In this document: positions 49,572 through 62,292 of the stretch, piece after piece
How positions within the stretch are numbered: position 1 is the first letter of the stretch
Layout of the letters: every line of letters begins with the position of its first letter
Assembly (NCBI GenBank): GCA_034638255.1
Contig: JAWPGT010000077.1
Coordinates: 1 to 64,000, forward strand
Source: Coprinus comatus
Lineage: Eukaryota > Basidiomycota > Agaricomycetes > Agaricales > Agaricaceae
Direction of reading: 5' to 3'
DNA: 64,000 bases
Made by a program: the position numbers and the translations under genes
The notes under the pieces: model-generated
The model's database searches: none
Seen by the model: only the letters and a program-made list of their open reading frames with translations
Told to the model about the DNA's origin: nothing

Positions 49572-50126
49572 TCAGCTAGTTAGTATTCAGACACTCAAGC
49601 TTAAGTGAGCACTGTACAACGTTTTTTGGATATATGCATATGTAATACTATTGGTGTTCCTGATCGTATGTATGATTTGTCCTCACAATTGTATGGAATG
49701 CACCTTTCCAGACCTTTCCCACTCCGGTATGTGGCATTAAATAAGCAAAAAACTACAACGACACATGGATGAATAATGATTTTTCACTTTCTTCAGAAGT
49801 CACTTTATAGATTGTCATACCATGTAAGCGAAAATGACAAATCCTTGTTGCTCAGTTAAAAATAAACTTCGGGATCTTCCAGGACATTGTCATCAAGCTT
49901 ACATAGACCACCACGAACTACTACGATTACCACTTCTACTTACTTATCTCCTTACAAAGCCAAACGTACAGTATGCTTGCCCCTTGGCTCATCATGAAGA
50001 ATTTCGACATCATCGGTACAGTATATAAGGCCTATCCTCTTGATTCTGAATAGGACAGCAACCCTCGCTTCTCATCTCATCTCATCTTTTCAACAACTAC
50101 ATAACTCTCAGCCAAATCAAGAAACG
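49572..50126. other. Intergenic spacer
   Basis: Promoter region of the flavin oxidoreductase; contains a CATCTCATCT-type pyrimidine repeat just before its ATG. No gene. Confidence 0.5.
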
Positions 50127-51868
<1,742 letters not shown>

Positions 51869-52084
51869 ATAGATACCTTTGGTTTCCTTCCGCCCAGTTG
51901 AGGTTTTTGTTCGATAGAGTATTGGATTAGGATTATCTTTCATTATATTACGTCTTCTTATCATTAATATCAGATTCATATGAATCACTCGTTACTCGTA
52001 CAACTCAAAACCCCTGATTTTCTAAGTATTAATTGCTATTGTTATTGTCTTTTTACTTTAAAATATGAATTTAAGTTATGCTAC

Positions 52085-53402
52085 TTAAATCAAACCTTTC
52101 TCAATCTTAGTCTTCAACACTCTAGCTCTATCCATAACAGCGTCCGCTTCTAAATAACACCCCTTTAACCATCTATTCGTCTCACCCTCCTGTTCCTTCG
52201 TGTCCTCTTTCTCATAAAACGCCGTCCTCGCATGTAAAACCCTTCTATTATCGAAAAGAACAGCATCACCTTCATGTAGTGTATACTCAAAGGTATTCTT
52301 AGGATCATTCAAAAGTTCAGAGAACTTTTTCAATGCAGGATAAAACTCCAATGGAGTATTAAGAGGAAGAGGCGCTTGGAAAGGAGGAGAATAATTAATA
52401 TGACTTATTCTTCTAGGTTCAGAGGGATCAGGAGATGGTGGCGATAGTTCGATTGTAGGATGTTCATAGTGGAGATGATGTCCGTCATTGATATAATGGA
52501 AAGAAACAGGTGAGGTTGTTAAGATATCGAAATATTCGGGATGGGTTTTTCGAAGGGTTTCAGCAGCTGATAATGCATCGACGAATACTGAAGTACCTCC
52601 TATTACTCGGTTACGAAGACAATGGAGAATTTGATATCGAGGTGGGTGTTGGAAATACCTAAGAGATAGTTTGAATATTATTGGTTACACATATAGTCAG
52701 TAGATGGACTTACAAAAGATCCATATGCAATCCCAAATCCAAGTTGGTATACGCGATATTCTTGCTATCCTTTTTATTCACTACATCCCAAAGTAGACCA
52801 TAAAACGTAGGCCTCAACTCTCCAAACGACTCTCCCAACTTCCTCAACTCGCACTTTTCATTACTAGTCTCCACTGTCGGGATACTGCTAACAAATGACA
52901 ACCCATATTTCGAGAGTTGTGTGATAGCCTTGACGAGTCCCCTTGGAGTCGATATCTCTTCATACGGTACGAAAAGGTCGGTTTTCACAATCGATTCACG
53001 GTCCCATGAATGTTCCTTGATATCCTTGTGGAATTCGAAGAGTTTCCCAGTATCTGAATATGTCTCCAGAAATGAACGAGTAAAGATCGATTGATGTCCG
53101 TCCGTCCAATTAACTTGCAATCCATCATCTGTAATCTTGATCCCGTCTTTCCCTAACGAAACCGGCTTTATATCAACCGGTATATCCGAAGTCTTATGAT
53201 TTTTTTGCCTAGTGGTTGGGTGAATGGATTGTGGTGAAGCTTGACATGAATCTCGGAGCCAGACGTAAGGGAATGTAATATTATTGAGAGAGTGGATGGT
53301 GACACCAGTTTGAGATGATGTTATGGATGACCATGATCGAGTCCAAGATGGGATGACTTTTGAGGTTCGTTTGAGGTTGGGCGTTATGGCTCGTAGATAC
53401 AT
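52085..53402 (-). CDS. Gamma-butyrobetaine/trimethyllysine-type dioxygenase
   Basis: Fe(II)/2-oxoglutarate enzyme of the BBOX/TMLH (TauD) family, linked to carnitine synthesis. Exons 53402-52714 and 52658-52085, 420 codons. Fe ligands are in LDLGLHMDLLYFQHPPRYQ (H-x-D) and RRVLHARTAF (distal His), with the 2-oxoglutarate Arg expected in the last third. The N-terminal domain has VWLRDSC and IHPTTRQK, but the Zn-site cysteines normally between them are reduced to one (reads CQASPQSIH). The start MYLRAITPNLKRTSKVIPSW is Arg/Lys/Ser-rich and could be a mitochondrial presequence. It converges on the OYE gene, 216 bp apart. Confidence 0.87.
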
Positions 53403-53785
53403 TGTAACACCTTGCAATAATGTGGTTTATGTGATAAAGGCGGAGGCACGCGAATTCACATTCTCTTGGCCGGGTTCTAGTTCTCCATCTACATGTTATC
53501 TGATAAGATCATAAGAAATAGACTTGCTATAGATCACAACTATGTACCTATTACATTGCATACATGCTGATACGTACTCCATTTTTCAACTTTTCAGGCA
53601 TATATAAATGTTTAGATTCTTCGTATCAGTTCATCCATGCAAGGATGGAGTTAATCGTGTTAAGAAGTAGGAAGGGCAAAACCGCCTGGTGGATGGTCGA
53701 AGTACCTAAGGTAATAATAGCGTGGACTTACACATATAACCACTGAAATAAAAAGAAACAGGACGTACAGCAAAGAGTCAGTACT
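53403..53785. other. Intergenic spacer
   Basis: Promoter of the dioxygenase and 3' flank of BTB1. No gene seen. Confidence 0.5.
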
Positions 53786-54745
53786 TCAGTACCAATGGTA
53801 CACACCACTCTTTCTATAAAGTTTTTCCACATTTCTGCCCAACTCTGATTGTATCAAATTTTCACAGACTTCTACTTTCCTTAGGGTCTGATGATGACTG
53901 TTAAGCTTAGAGTTTAAGTCCTTTTCTGTCTTGCGTAAGGAGCTCAATTCCGTCTCTAATGGCTTTTTTACTATTTTCTCTCTCTCCATGATCATTTGGA
54001 CGAGTTCCTCGAGTGTCAACAACGCTAATTCTTCTTGCACAGGTGGATTAGAACGAGCTACGGCCTCGATTGCGGATGCAGTCCATTCCTTCAGGTTACA
54101 CTTTCTTCCCAAAGATAATTTCGTCGCAAGGGACAGTTTGTCGTGGTCGACATTTTGAACAGCCCATAAGAACAAATCATCGAAAATGAATCGATGAGAA
54201 ATGCTCATGAGGTTCGAAAAGTCTTCTTGTCCCAATTGACGTTTTCCATGAGGTCTGGGTTTATACGATTCAAAAAGAAATTCACAAACTTGATTCAGAA
54301 CAGTTGAGAATACTAACGAAAGATAGAAATAATCCAACAATGATTTGAATTCTGCAGCTGTGACTCCTTCAAGAAGGATAGGACGTTCGTCATTAAATCC
54401 TTCCAAACCTTCCTCTGTCTTTCCATTGGGATCACCACAAATATTGGATTCGGCTTCCTTATAACCACAGAACATGTTAGAGAATACTTCTGAACCTCGA
54501 ATGAAGAATTGTCGATGGACCCTGAATAGCTCATCCTCCACCTAGTGGTAAGTGGTAATAAGAAATACAAATATACCATGTCCGTTCGAGACATACTAAG
54601 AATGTGACCATTGTATGGTCTTGAAAGTGCCATTTCTGGGTAATATTCTCCATGGTTTCGGTTGTGTTGCTATGTGTTAAAGATAGGTAAAGTGCTGAGG
54701 TACTAGTGTTGATATCATAGGATTATCATACCTCACTATGCTCAT
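53786..54745 (-). CDS. BTB/POZ domain protein 1
   Basis: Exons 54745-54732 (14 nt), 54669-54597, 54541-54318, 54254-53786. Starts MSIVSNTTETMEN. BTB core: FQDHTMVTFL, VEDELFRVHRQFFIRGSEVF, then EGVTAAEFKSLLDYFYL; the last intron uses donor GTTAGT, as in its paralogues. C-terminal half has NLMSISHRFIFDDLFLWAV, LSLGRKCNLKEWTASAIEAV and a coiled-coil rich in Lys/Glu. Basidiomycete BTB proteins of this kind are a lineage-expanded family, possibly CUL3 adaptors; no partner domain is present to confirm that. Adjacent paralogue BTB2 shares the strand and exon plan. Confidence 0.82.
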
Positions 54746-54947
54746 GGTACGCTTGGGGGACTATGGTGATAAGAAGAGATCCGAAGATAAAGAGGAGATG
54801 ATGATAGTGGAGTAACGACTCCCGAGGCAACAAACTGCAACTCGTAAATAGAAAATAAGTCTCACAGATCATGTTCTAGCTCAAGGTAAGTAATAAGTAC
54901 TGTAAACCACTTTTTCTTTTTCTTTATTCATTGCATACGACTACAAG

Positions 54948-55842
54948 CTACCATCCACTAAGAGTGTTATAATATTTTCTGCGTCTATGATCCTCACGCT
55001 CATTGACCAAGTCTATCTGTGACTGATCGTACTTTTCTTGGAGGCATTTCAGTGACTTTCTGATCGTTTCCTCTCTCTCAACCATAATTTTGACAATTTC
55101 CTGGTAGGTCAGTAACGCCAGCTCGCCTTCTGACGGTGGATCCGAGCGATTTACAAGAACTTGGCAAAAAGATGCAATCCAATCCTTTAGGTTATATTTT
55201 TTCCCCAAGATCAATTTGGTCATGATGGGAAGCATGGTTTTATCCACTCTTTCAAGGGCCCATGTGAATATATTCTCGAATACGAATCGATGAGAGATAC
55301 TCATAAGGTTCAAGATCTCATCCTGTTCCCATTGATGTTCTCTGTGAGGCCTAATTTATGCTCAGAATAAGACCCAGAACGTTTAAGAAATTATAAACTA
55401 ACGGAAGATAGAAATAATTTAATAATGACTTGAATTCTGCGATTGTTACTCTAGTCAGAGCGATCGGATTGTCATCGCTAGATCCTTCTGAGTTCGCTGA
55501 TAGTTTTTCAACCTCGGAATTGGTGTCGGTTGTATTGTTTGTTGATAAACTGAACATGCTAGAAAACACTTCTGATCCTTGAATGAAGAAGTGTCGATGG
55601 ACTCTAAACAACTCGTTCTCCACCTAATAATAGTATGACGATTACATACTGTGAATAAAATGTAGTTCCTAAGTCTCTTTGAAAACATACCAAGAATATA
55701 ACCATCGTGTGATCTTGAAAGTACCATGTACTCTGAGTGCTCTTTGGTACTTCAATTTTGATACTGTTGAGCTGCGTCAGTAAAGATCCTGTACTACAGT
55801 TTGCTCATTTATAATGAGTCATCATACCTCTCTAAACTCATG
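54948..55842 (-). CDS. BTB/POZ domain protein 2
   Basis: Exons 55842-55829 (14 nt), 55763-55691 (73 nt), 55623-55403, 55350-54948: the first two exons have the same lengths as in BTB1, proof of tandem duplication. Core: WYFQDHTMVIFLVENELFR, VHRHFFIQGSEVFSSMF, LTRVTIAEFKSLLNYFYLP. C-terminal half: NLMSISHRFVFENIFTWALE, LILGKKYNLKDWIASFC and a Glu/Lys coiled coil, shorter than in BTB1 and BTB4. Intact. Confidence 0.83.
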
Positions 55843-56087
55843 ATTTAAACGTCTACTAGTGATCTTGTTATGTTGAATTGTGAGGTACAATGATAAGGAG
55901 AAGAGAAAGATCGATAACGTCACAGAAACACCACCGACCGGTAACACCCAGAGATGTCCATGAGGACAGTGTGTAATTTATATAATTTGCAGCCCTTGAC
56001 ACATACAAAAATTTAATAAAGATTGCTTTTCTTTAGCGTAGCTATAATGCAGTAATTTTGCACACAAATACAAGGCCATAGTACTGT

Positions 56088-57066
56088 TCATTTCAGAGAA
56101 CAGATAAGTTGTTCTAACAACTCCGGATCCACACTATGTGTCGCTCTTCGGCCACTACTACAATACGCATTATGCGACTTCTCTCTAGCATTTGCCAAAA
56201 CCCTATACCCTTCATACCCCAAGACTTCAATAGTCTCTTCATTATCTGGTAACAGCTCTCCATCCACGAGTTGCATGTATGCAGAAGAAATCCAATTTCG
56301 TAAATCATACTTCTTTCCTAACCGAAGCCTTTGGGCTACAGGGACTTCGGTCTGTATAACGGGATCCAGTTTTGAACAAACAGATTTGAAAAGATCTTCC
56401 ATAACGTATCGATGGGAAACACTAAGAAGGTCTAGACAAACTTCTACGTTTTTGTCGTTGTTTACATGACTGTTAATCGGGATTTGTTTTAGAAAATGGA
56501 GAAAAATCGGAATGGTAGTACTGACAGTGGGGCATAAATGTAATTCAAGAACGTTTTGAATTCTTGAGCTGTAATTCCTGATAATGAAATAACACTATTT
56601 TCACCGGCGCTGTTCAACATGGTATGAAACACTTCGGATTCGTTGGTTAGAAATTGTTTATGTACAGCGAAGATTTCGTTCTCGATCTATACAAGATGAA
56701 TAAGAACCATTCTTCCGAGATCAGATAGTCAACTTACAGCGACAGTAACAGCATCATCGGTGAAGTAATAGGATTCGTTGCGTTTGGGTTTGCCAATTGT
56801 CTGTAATGGGACTTCAATTTCTTGATGATCACTAGTGTACCGTGGACGCAGTTTTCAAATAGCAATCAATTGGGTACCCACCAAAGATTGAAGGAGTGCA
56901 CACACCTACTAGTGTCGGTGTTCATTGGTACTGACTGATCATCACTACCATTTGAAGTATTGGAAACGTTGCCACTAACTGCGGTAGAGTTATCATTGGC
57001 TTCAACGATGGTCGAGAAGGAAACTGGTTCTACTATATCGCTCGAGGTATTACTAGCCGTGTCCAT
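56088..57066 (-). CDS. BTB/POZ domain protein 3 (diverged)
   Basis: Exons 57066-56906, 56831-56738, 56686-56526, 56469-56088; phases agree (244+ codons of BTB and helical tail). The N-terminus is Ser/Asn-rich (MDTASNTSSDIVEP). Core: NESYYFTDDAVTVA, IENEIFAVHKQFLTNESEVF, GITAQEFKTFLNYIYAPL; tail: DLLSVSHRYVMEDLF and RLRLGKKYDLRNWISSAY. It keeps the family's intron phases (donor GTCAGT at the Tyr-x-Pro site) but lacks the coiled coil. It faces BTB4 head to head, now with a LINE between them. Confidence 0.8.
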
Positions 57067-57173
57067 GGAAGGTTATCAACGAGCGCAGACACCGATTAAA
57101 AACTCAACAATGCCATGAGGTAAAACCCTGTGACTGTAATGCAACTTGAACTATTTTTGTAATTCCGTTGTGA

Positions 57174-57184
57174 CGTTATCTATT
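57174..57184. repeat. Target-site duplication, left
   Basis: CGTTATCTATT, identical to 59082-59092, flanking the LINE on its poly(A) side. Confidence 0.85.
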
Positions 57185-59081
57185 TTTTTTTTTTTTTTTT
57201 TTTTTTTTGGTGGAGCGTGAGGCACATTCTACTGACCATGTCAGTTCCTGTGCTTAGCTTAATGCAACGTTTTACGCTGTCCGCCCCCGGGGAAATGCTT
57301 TGCGCACACCAGAGGCAGTGTGGGACTCCGATTAACCATTGTCCAGTATCGGCATGGTTTGACTTAGGCGTATACCCACTAAAACCCCGGGTCTTTTAAA
57401 CCAATCGACTGGTAGGTTTTCTTCATTTTTTAACGTGCCTTTCCACGTTCTTTTTACTATGCTCGCGCTTATGGCTTTCTTGTTGAATCTTTTAATGTTT
57501 GTTGCTATGCAGTCGTTCCTTATTCTTTTGTTTATTTTTGCCTCCATAATCGCCCTTATTTCCTGTGTCTTTGGCCACTTTGCTTCTTCATTTTCGTGCT
57601 CGATGACTCTGGTACATCTTACGGTCCATATGGTGTACGCTGTTTCAGCTAGCAGTATTTGCCAGAGTCGTGTTTTACCGGCGTTGATTCTTCCTTGTTG
57701 ATCTCTTATTACGGTTGCTGCACAACCTAGGATTTCTCCTAGTTCTGGTTTTCTCCATGGGTATTCATTATTTGTACCCCATATTTCTCTGGCTACATTC
57801 CATGCTTCTTCTTGTCCCGGTATTTGGCATCTTGTCAGGATGTGTTCTAAGTCTTCACTGGAGTCGCATGGTGGGCAAAGACCTCTTTCCGAGCAATCTG
57901 GTATGTTTTCCCAGTAATCACCTATTTTTTGCGCTCCTTTGAGGGATTTGTAGAAATATTCTTTTTGTTTTTTGTTGAGGTTTTTGCTCTTCCTTAGGGA
58001 CTTCCAAATTTGTTCACTGTTTGGGTGAAGGTCGTTTGGGATTCCCAGGTCTTGCTTGGTTCTTTTTATCATTTTGTCACATTTTACTTCTTTTTCTGGA
58101 GGGCTGTTTTCTATTAGGTTGTGATAGATTTTGGATTGTGTAGCTTTTGAGAGCATTAGTCCCTCCGTAATTGTGTTTTTTGCTTTTGTTTGTGGGCCTA
58201 ATTGTAGGGGGGAATTCGCTCCTAGGTTTGCCAGTCTGTCTGCTTCTTCGTTTCCTATATTTCCACTGTGTCCTTTTACCCAGTTGAATGTCGTTTTAGC
58301 CATTCTGCCTCTGAGTAGGTTTATCGTTTCTTTCATTAGTTCTTTATTTTTTACTTTTGTCCACCCATCATTTTCCATGTCATTTGCTTTTTTTGTGAGC
58401 GCGTTTATTACATATTTGGAGTCTGTTCTTATTTCTACTTCTCTGTTTGTTTCTGTCATTTCTAGTACTGTTTTGATTGCAAAGAGTTCCACTTCGTTGT
58501 TTGTTGGTTTGTCGCTTTTTACTCTGATTGCCCTATTTCTTTCACTATTTTGTGCTTCGTAGATTCCTGCTCCTGCTTTTGCTTCTTCGAAACCATTGTT
58601 TGTACATGACCCATCCGTGTATAATATTAGTTTCCTATTTGGGGGACCTATTTCTGTTGTTATTTGGTTGTAGTTTGTGTCCATTTGTGGTGAGGTGTTC
58701 GTATCATTTTTCGGGACCATTATTCGGAAGATGTCATCGAGGTTTGATATTTTATTTTGGTTTTGGTAGGTGTTATCTTCCGGATCGTCCTCCTTTGGTA
58801 TTGCTTGGTCTTTACTGAAGAGTGTTGGGGACCATACTTTTTCAAGCTGACTTAGAAGTTTCCATGCTAAGAGGGCGCATTTGTTTGGGTTTTTGCAAAT
58901 TGCTGTTTCTTTGTCCTGTGAGCAGTCTATGCAACTACATTTTCGGTCGTTTATGTGTGATTCACTTTTTAGTCTTCTCGCTAGTATGTTCGCATCTTGA
59001 ACTGTTTTAGTTTTGTGATTTGTTCTTAGATGAATTGCTGTTTTTGAGTACACGTTTTGTTGTGTTCCTTTTTTGTAGCCT
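57185..59081 (-). mobile_element. 5'-truncated non-LTR retrotransposon (LINE)
   Basis: On the minus strand: truncated ORF2 end, about 120 bp of 3' UTR, and a poly(A) tail read as about 25 T at 57185-57208 on the plus strand. It is flanked by the 11 bp direct repeat CGTTATCTATT, the signature of target-primed reverse transcription. No endonuclease or reverse-transcriptase core is present, so the copy is dead on arrival. The exact TSD and clean tail suggest a fairly recent insertion. Confidence 0.9.
57332..59053 (-). CDS. LINE ORF2 C-terminus with RNase H domain
   Basis: Uninterrupted 573-codon frame. RNase H at about residues 143-275: LILYTDGSCTNNG (first Asp), NNEVELFAIKTVLE (Glu), VEIRTDSKYVINAL (second Asp) and VKGHSGNIGNEEADRLANLG (His and last Asp). 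Then the Cys/His segment RGLCPPCDSSEDLEHILTRC, typical of the zinc-binding tail of I/Tad-like ORF2 proteins, and an Arg/Lys-rich end. The preceding Cys motif CSCIDCSQDKETAIC belongs to the connector after the RT. It is a fragment; the RT catalytic block is missing, and Met at the start is incidental. Despite that the frame has no stops. Confidence 0.9.
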   Translation of the reverse strand: MYSKTAIHLRTNHKTKTVQDANILARRLKSESHINDRKCSCIDCSQDKETAICKNPNKCALLAWKLLSQLEKVWSPTLFSKDQAIPKEDDPEDNTYQNQNKISNLDDIFRIMVPKNDTNTSPQMDTNYNQITTEIGPPNRKLILYTDGSCTNNGFEEAKAGAGIYEAQNSERNRAIRVKSDKPTNNEVELFAIKTVLEMTETNREVEIRTDSKYVINALTKKANDMENDGWTKVKNKELMKETINLLRGRMAKTTFNWVKGHSGNIGNEEADRLANLGANSPLQLGPQTKAKNTITEGLMLSKATQSKIYHNLIENSPPEKEVKCDKMIKRTKQDLGIPNDLHPNSEQIWKSLRKSKNLNKKQKEYFYKSLKGAQKIGDYWENIPDCSERGLCPPCDSSEDLEHILTRCQIPGQEEAWNVAREIWGTNNEYPWRKPELGEILGCAATVIRDQQGRINAGKTRLWQILLAETAYTIWTVRCTRVIEHENEEAKWPKTQEIRAIMEAKINKRIRNDCIATNIKRFNKKAISASIVKRTWKGTLKNEENLPVDWFKRPGVLVGIRLSQTMPILDNG

Positions 59082-59092
59082 CGTTATCTATT
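59082..59092. repeat. Target-site duplication, right
   Basis: CGTTATCTATT, matching the left copy at 57174-57184. Confidence 0.85.
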
Positions 59093-59167
59093 CTTCAATC
59101 TCCTTCATCTCTTTCTACTTCAGTTATCAGTAGTAACCTTCGAAAAAAATTGGTTAGCTTCAAGATC

Positions 59168-60283
59168 ATGACGAGCCTATTTCAGAGGTACGATATCACT
59201 TTTTATTAACAAATGGCACAGCTAATCTATGAAATTTATGCAACAGCCTCCCTACTGCTACTAGTAGTAGCACCAAACCAGAAGAAACGAAGAGTATGAC
59301 TAGTACACAACCTAGTACTACATGGTACTTTCAAGATCATACAATGGTCATATTCTTAGTAGGTTTTTTCTTCCGTTTTCCAAACACCCCTCAATCACTT
59401 CACGCTTACGGTACATCGTATTTTATTTTTATTTTGACCCCCCCGATAGGTGGAGAATGAGTTATTTAGAGTCCATGGACAATTTTTCACCCAAGGATCA
59501 GAAGTGTTTTCAAACATGTTCAGTCTCAAGAACATTAACAAAGTCGACTCGGAAACCAGTTCCGACAACGAACTTGAAGTATCCGTTGAAGGATCAAGTG
59601 ACGACAACCCAATTATTCTTGAAGGAGTAACAATTGTAGAGTTTAAGTCATTATTGGATTATTTCTATCTTGTGTTAGTAACCACTCCCTCACTCTCTCC
59701 CTCTACCCCTCACTCACTCTCGTTCATCATTCATTCCATCACTGTTAACGTGAACTCGGACGAACGTTGAATATCTGTGTTTAGATCCCACGGAAAACAT
59801 CAACATTTTGGGAAAGAATATCTCTTAAATCTCATGAGCATCTCTCATCGATTCATATTCGATAATCCATTTCAATGGGCTTTACAAAAAATGGATAAAG
59901 AAAAAGAAACACTTTCGGTTATTACAAGATTAACATTAGGAAAAAAGTATAACTTAAAAAATTGGATTGAATCCGCTTATACCACTCTCATAAATCAATC
60001 TAATTCACTAACAGAAGATGAATTGGTATTATTAACTTGTCAAGAAATTGTCAAGCTTATAGTTGAAAGGGAGAAAAGAATCGAAAATAAATTAGATGTG
60101 GAACGTTGTAAGGTGTATGAGGTGGAGAAAAAATTAGAAGAGAAGTGTAATAGGGTGTGTGAATTGGAGAATACTTTGAATAATGAAAGGCATAAGTATC
60201 CTCATGATTGTAGAAAGTTGTCATTATATGAAGAAGAGTTGAGAAGTTCGCATAGGAATCTTAAAACTATGTACCGAAAATGA
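59168..60283 (+). CDS. BTB/POZ domain protein 4
   Basis: Exons 59168-59187, 59247-59358, 59450-59673, 59785-60283; phases agree. Start MTSLFQSLPTATSSSTKPEE. Core: TWYFQDHTMVIFLVENELFR, VHGQFFTQGSEVFSNMF, EGVTIVEFKSLLDYFYL; donor GTTAGT at the conserved site. Tail: NLMSISHRFIFDNPFQWALQ, LTLGKKYNLKNWIESAY and a long coiled coil (KVYEVEKKLEEKCNRVCELE). It is closest to BTB1/BTB2 in core sequence. The start lies only 75 bp from the LINE, so its original promoter, once shared with BTB3, is cut off. Confidence 0.83.
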
Positions 60284-60725
60284 TTGGTGAGTAGTAATAA
60301 TTCGAGTCAGTTCAAACTTCATAAACTTCTTTTTTTTTTTTTTGACCTCTGTGGTAGGCATTCAATTACGACAACTTTGACCAACATTTTCCGTTCGTTA
60401 TGAGGTTTTCATGCTCGTCTAAAAACCCGAGGTACATTGTACTAAGAGCGGTTTCACTTTCAACGGCCTTTAGTATCAATTTTTTGTTTGTTTGCGCTCA
60501 AATTGTATGAATTAGTTGAATATGAATAATATTGATATAAAGAATATCCGACTTCAGAGATGTAAGATTTTTGATAATTTAGTACTACACAACGCGCATT
60601 GTTCAACACATCTCGTGGCGTACACTAGAAAGAGTGTTTACAAGAAGAAGAAAGAAAAAAATAAAAGAAAAAAGGAAATTTATGAAACGACATTCACTAT
60701 CCAAAACCCTATTCCGCCACTTTTC
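60284..60725. other. Convergent spacer
   Basis: 3' flanks of BTB4 and of the peroxidase gene; A-rich run at 60640-60680. No gene. Confidence 0.5.
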
Positions 60726-61938
60726 TTATTTCGTACCAACTACACCCTCACCACTACCACTACCTTCATTTCCACTACTTTCCACATCCTCTTCAATAAC
60801 CTCACGAGGTGGAACAATCTTATTCTTATTCTTTTCCTTCTCAGTCAAATACTTCTTCTCACTAATTCCTAATTCCACTCTCGCCACAGTCCAATTAAAC
60901 GTAGCAAAAGTCAATCCAAGTCTTCTCCTAACTCTAGATTCCCAACCTTCAGGAATTCTTTCTTCGAGTAATATTGGTTCTAAATCTTTTACTCGACCTC
61001 CGTAAATTGTTAATAGAGTTGAAGAACTAAATAATATTAATATCATTATTGTTGTTATGGTCAAAAAACAAAGAAAAAGGAAACAGAAAACGTACTTTGA
61101 ACTTCCAAAAACTTTATGAAAAAACGATAAACTAAACTCTTTATTAGAATTTTTCGCTTCCACTCTTCTTTTAGCTGAATATTCCGAAAGATCCTTCGCT
61201 GTTAATAATACATTTCCTTCTTTATCTTTTCCAGATGCTGATGATAAGAGTTCTTTGATATATTCGATATGAGGTTTTCCTTGGTTTGGTTCGATTGCTG
61301 AATCTTGACCTATAGAGTCACAGTAGAAGTGGAAGTGGAAATGGAAGGGGAAGAGGGTTGGGGGTGTTAGATGTAGATTATATAGCGCGCGTGAAAGAGT
61401 ATAAAAAAAAGAAGAGAAATTCGAAAAAAAGAAAAAAAGAGGGAGAAAACGTACGAGTAAGTGAAGCATCATGTTCAATTCCATTATGTAAATCCAATTC
61501 TTCAAGATCAAACCTATCCTTTCCATAATCCTTCTTCAACATCTCAGCCGAAAAATGAGGGACAAAATAACAAAAACTAGGTGAAAAATTATATGTCGTT
61601 CTTATCAACCTTCCCATTTCTTTGAATTGAATGTTTTTTCCATCATGTGGAAGTATACCTATAACATTATAACATTATAAGTAATAACGTTAGAAAAAAA
61701 AAAGATTATAATAATTGACACGTACCGTGATTTGCCATAGCATTCAAGCAGGACAAGAACATCTACTATCACCATCTTTAGGAGGTACATATTCTGGCCA
61801 TTTTCCACCAAATCCAGGATGACCTTCAGGTACAACATGACCTTCCGATCTATTTGGAGTTAAAAGATTTAAAAATGTTAATCCTGCATCCCATGAAAAG
61901 AAACCAATGTCATGTAGGATTTTGAATAGGATGAACAT
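60726..61938 (-). CDS. Heme-thiolate peroxidase/peroxygenase, frame broken at the Cys motif
   Basis: Chloroperoxidase/unspecific peroxygenase family. Exons 61938-61726, 61658-61455, 61309-61096, 61026-60726. The heme-ligand motif reads CSCPA|LNAMANHG then ILPHDGKNIQFKEMG; the acid-base motif is GIEHDASLTRQDSA; the C-terminal part has RIPEGWESRVRRRLGLTFAT. All splice phases agree except one point: between Pro-Ala and Leu-Asn the sequence has CCTGCTTGAAT, one T short of the expected CCTGCTTTGAAT, producing an immediate TGA. Thus the copy is dead unless this is a consensus error in a T-run. No classical signal peptide; the start MFILFKILHDIGFFSWDAG is hydrophobic. Confidence 0.8.
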
Positions 61939-62292
61939 TTTGTTGTTGTTGTTGTTGTTATTGTGTATGTTTTGTGCGTCGTTGAGGGAGGAAGGAAGGA
62001 AGGAAGGAAGGGAGAAGGGAAGGCGCTAAGGCTTTTTGAGCGGACGGTTTTTATTATTTATGGGTAGGAAGCGAATAAGGAAGATAGGTAGAATGGTGTC
62101 ATTTTTGGCCCTGATCTAAAGCTAGAGCGCATATTGAAGGTCATGAGTTTGATACTGATAGGTTGACCAAGAATAACAAAGGTTAATGTTTTTTTTTTTC
62201 TTTCTCGAAGATAAGTTGTCGAGATCAAATCACAAAAATAGAAATAACACACACACACGCACTAGCCGACTTGATCTTGGTGTTAAACAATC
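61939..62292. other. Divergent spacer
   Basis: Between the peroxidase and Nudix starts. Contains a GAAG repeat (GGAAGGAAGGAAGGAAG near 61992-62010) and (AC)n near 62250-62260. No gene. Confidence 0.5.

Noticed and set aside
57435..59010. Long plus-strand ORFs rich in Phe, Leu and Cys
   Set aside because: They are the antisense of the LINE RNase H frame, which has clear catalytic motifs on the minus strand.
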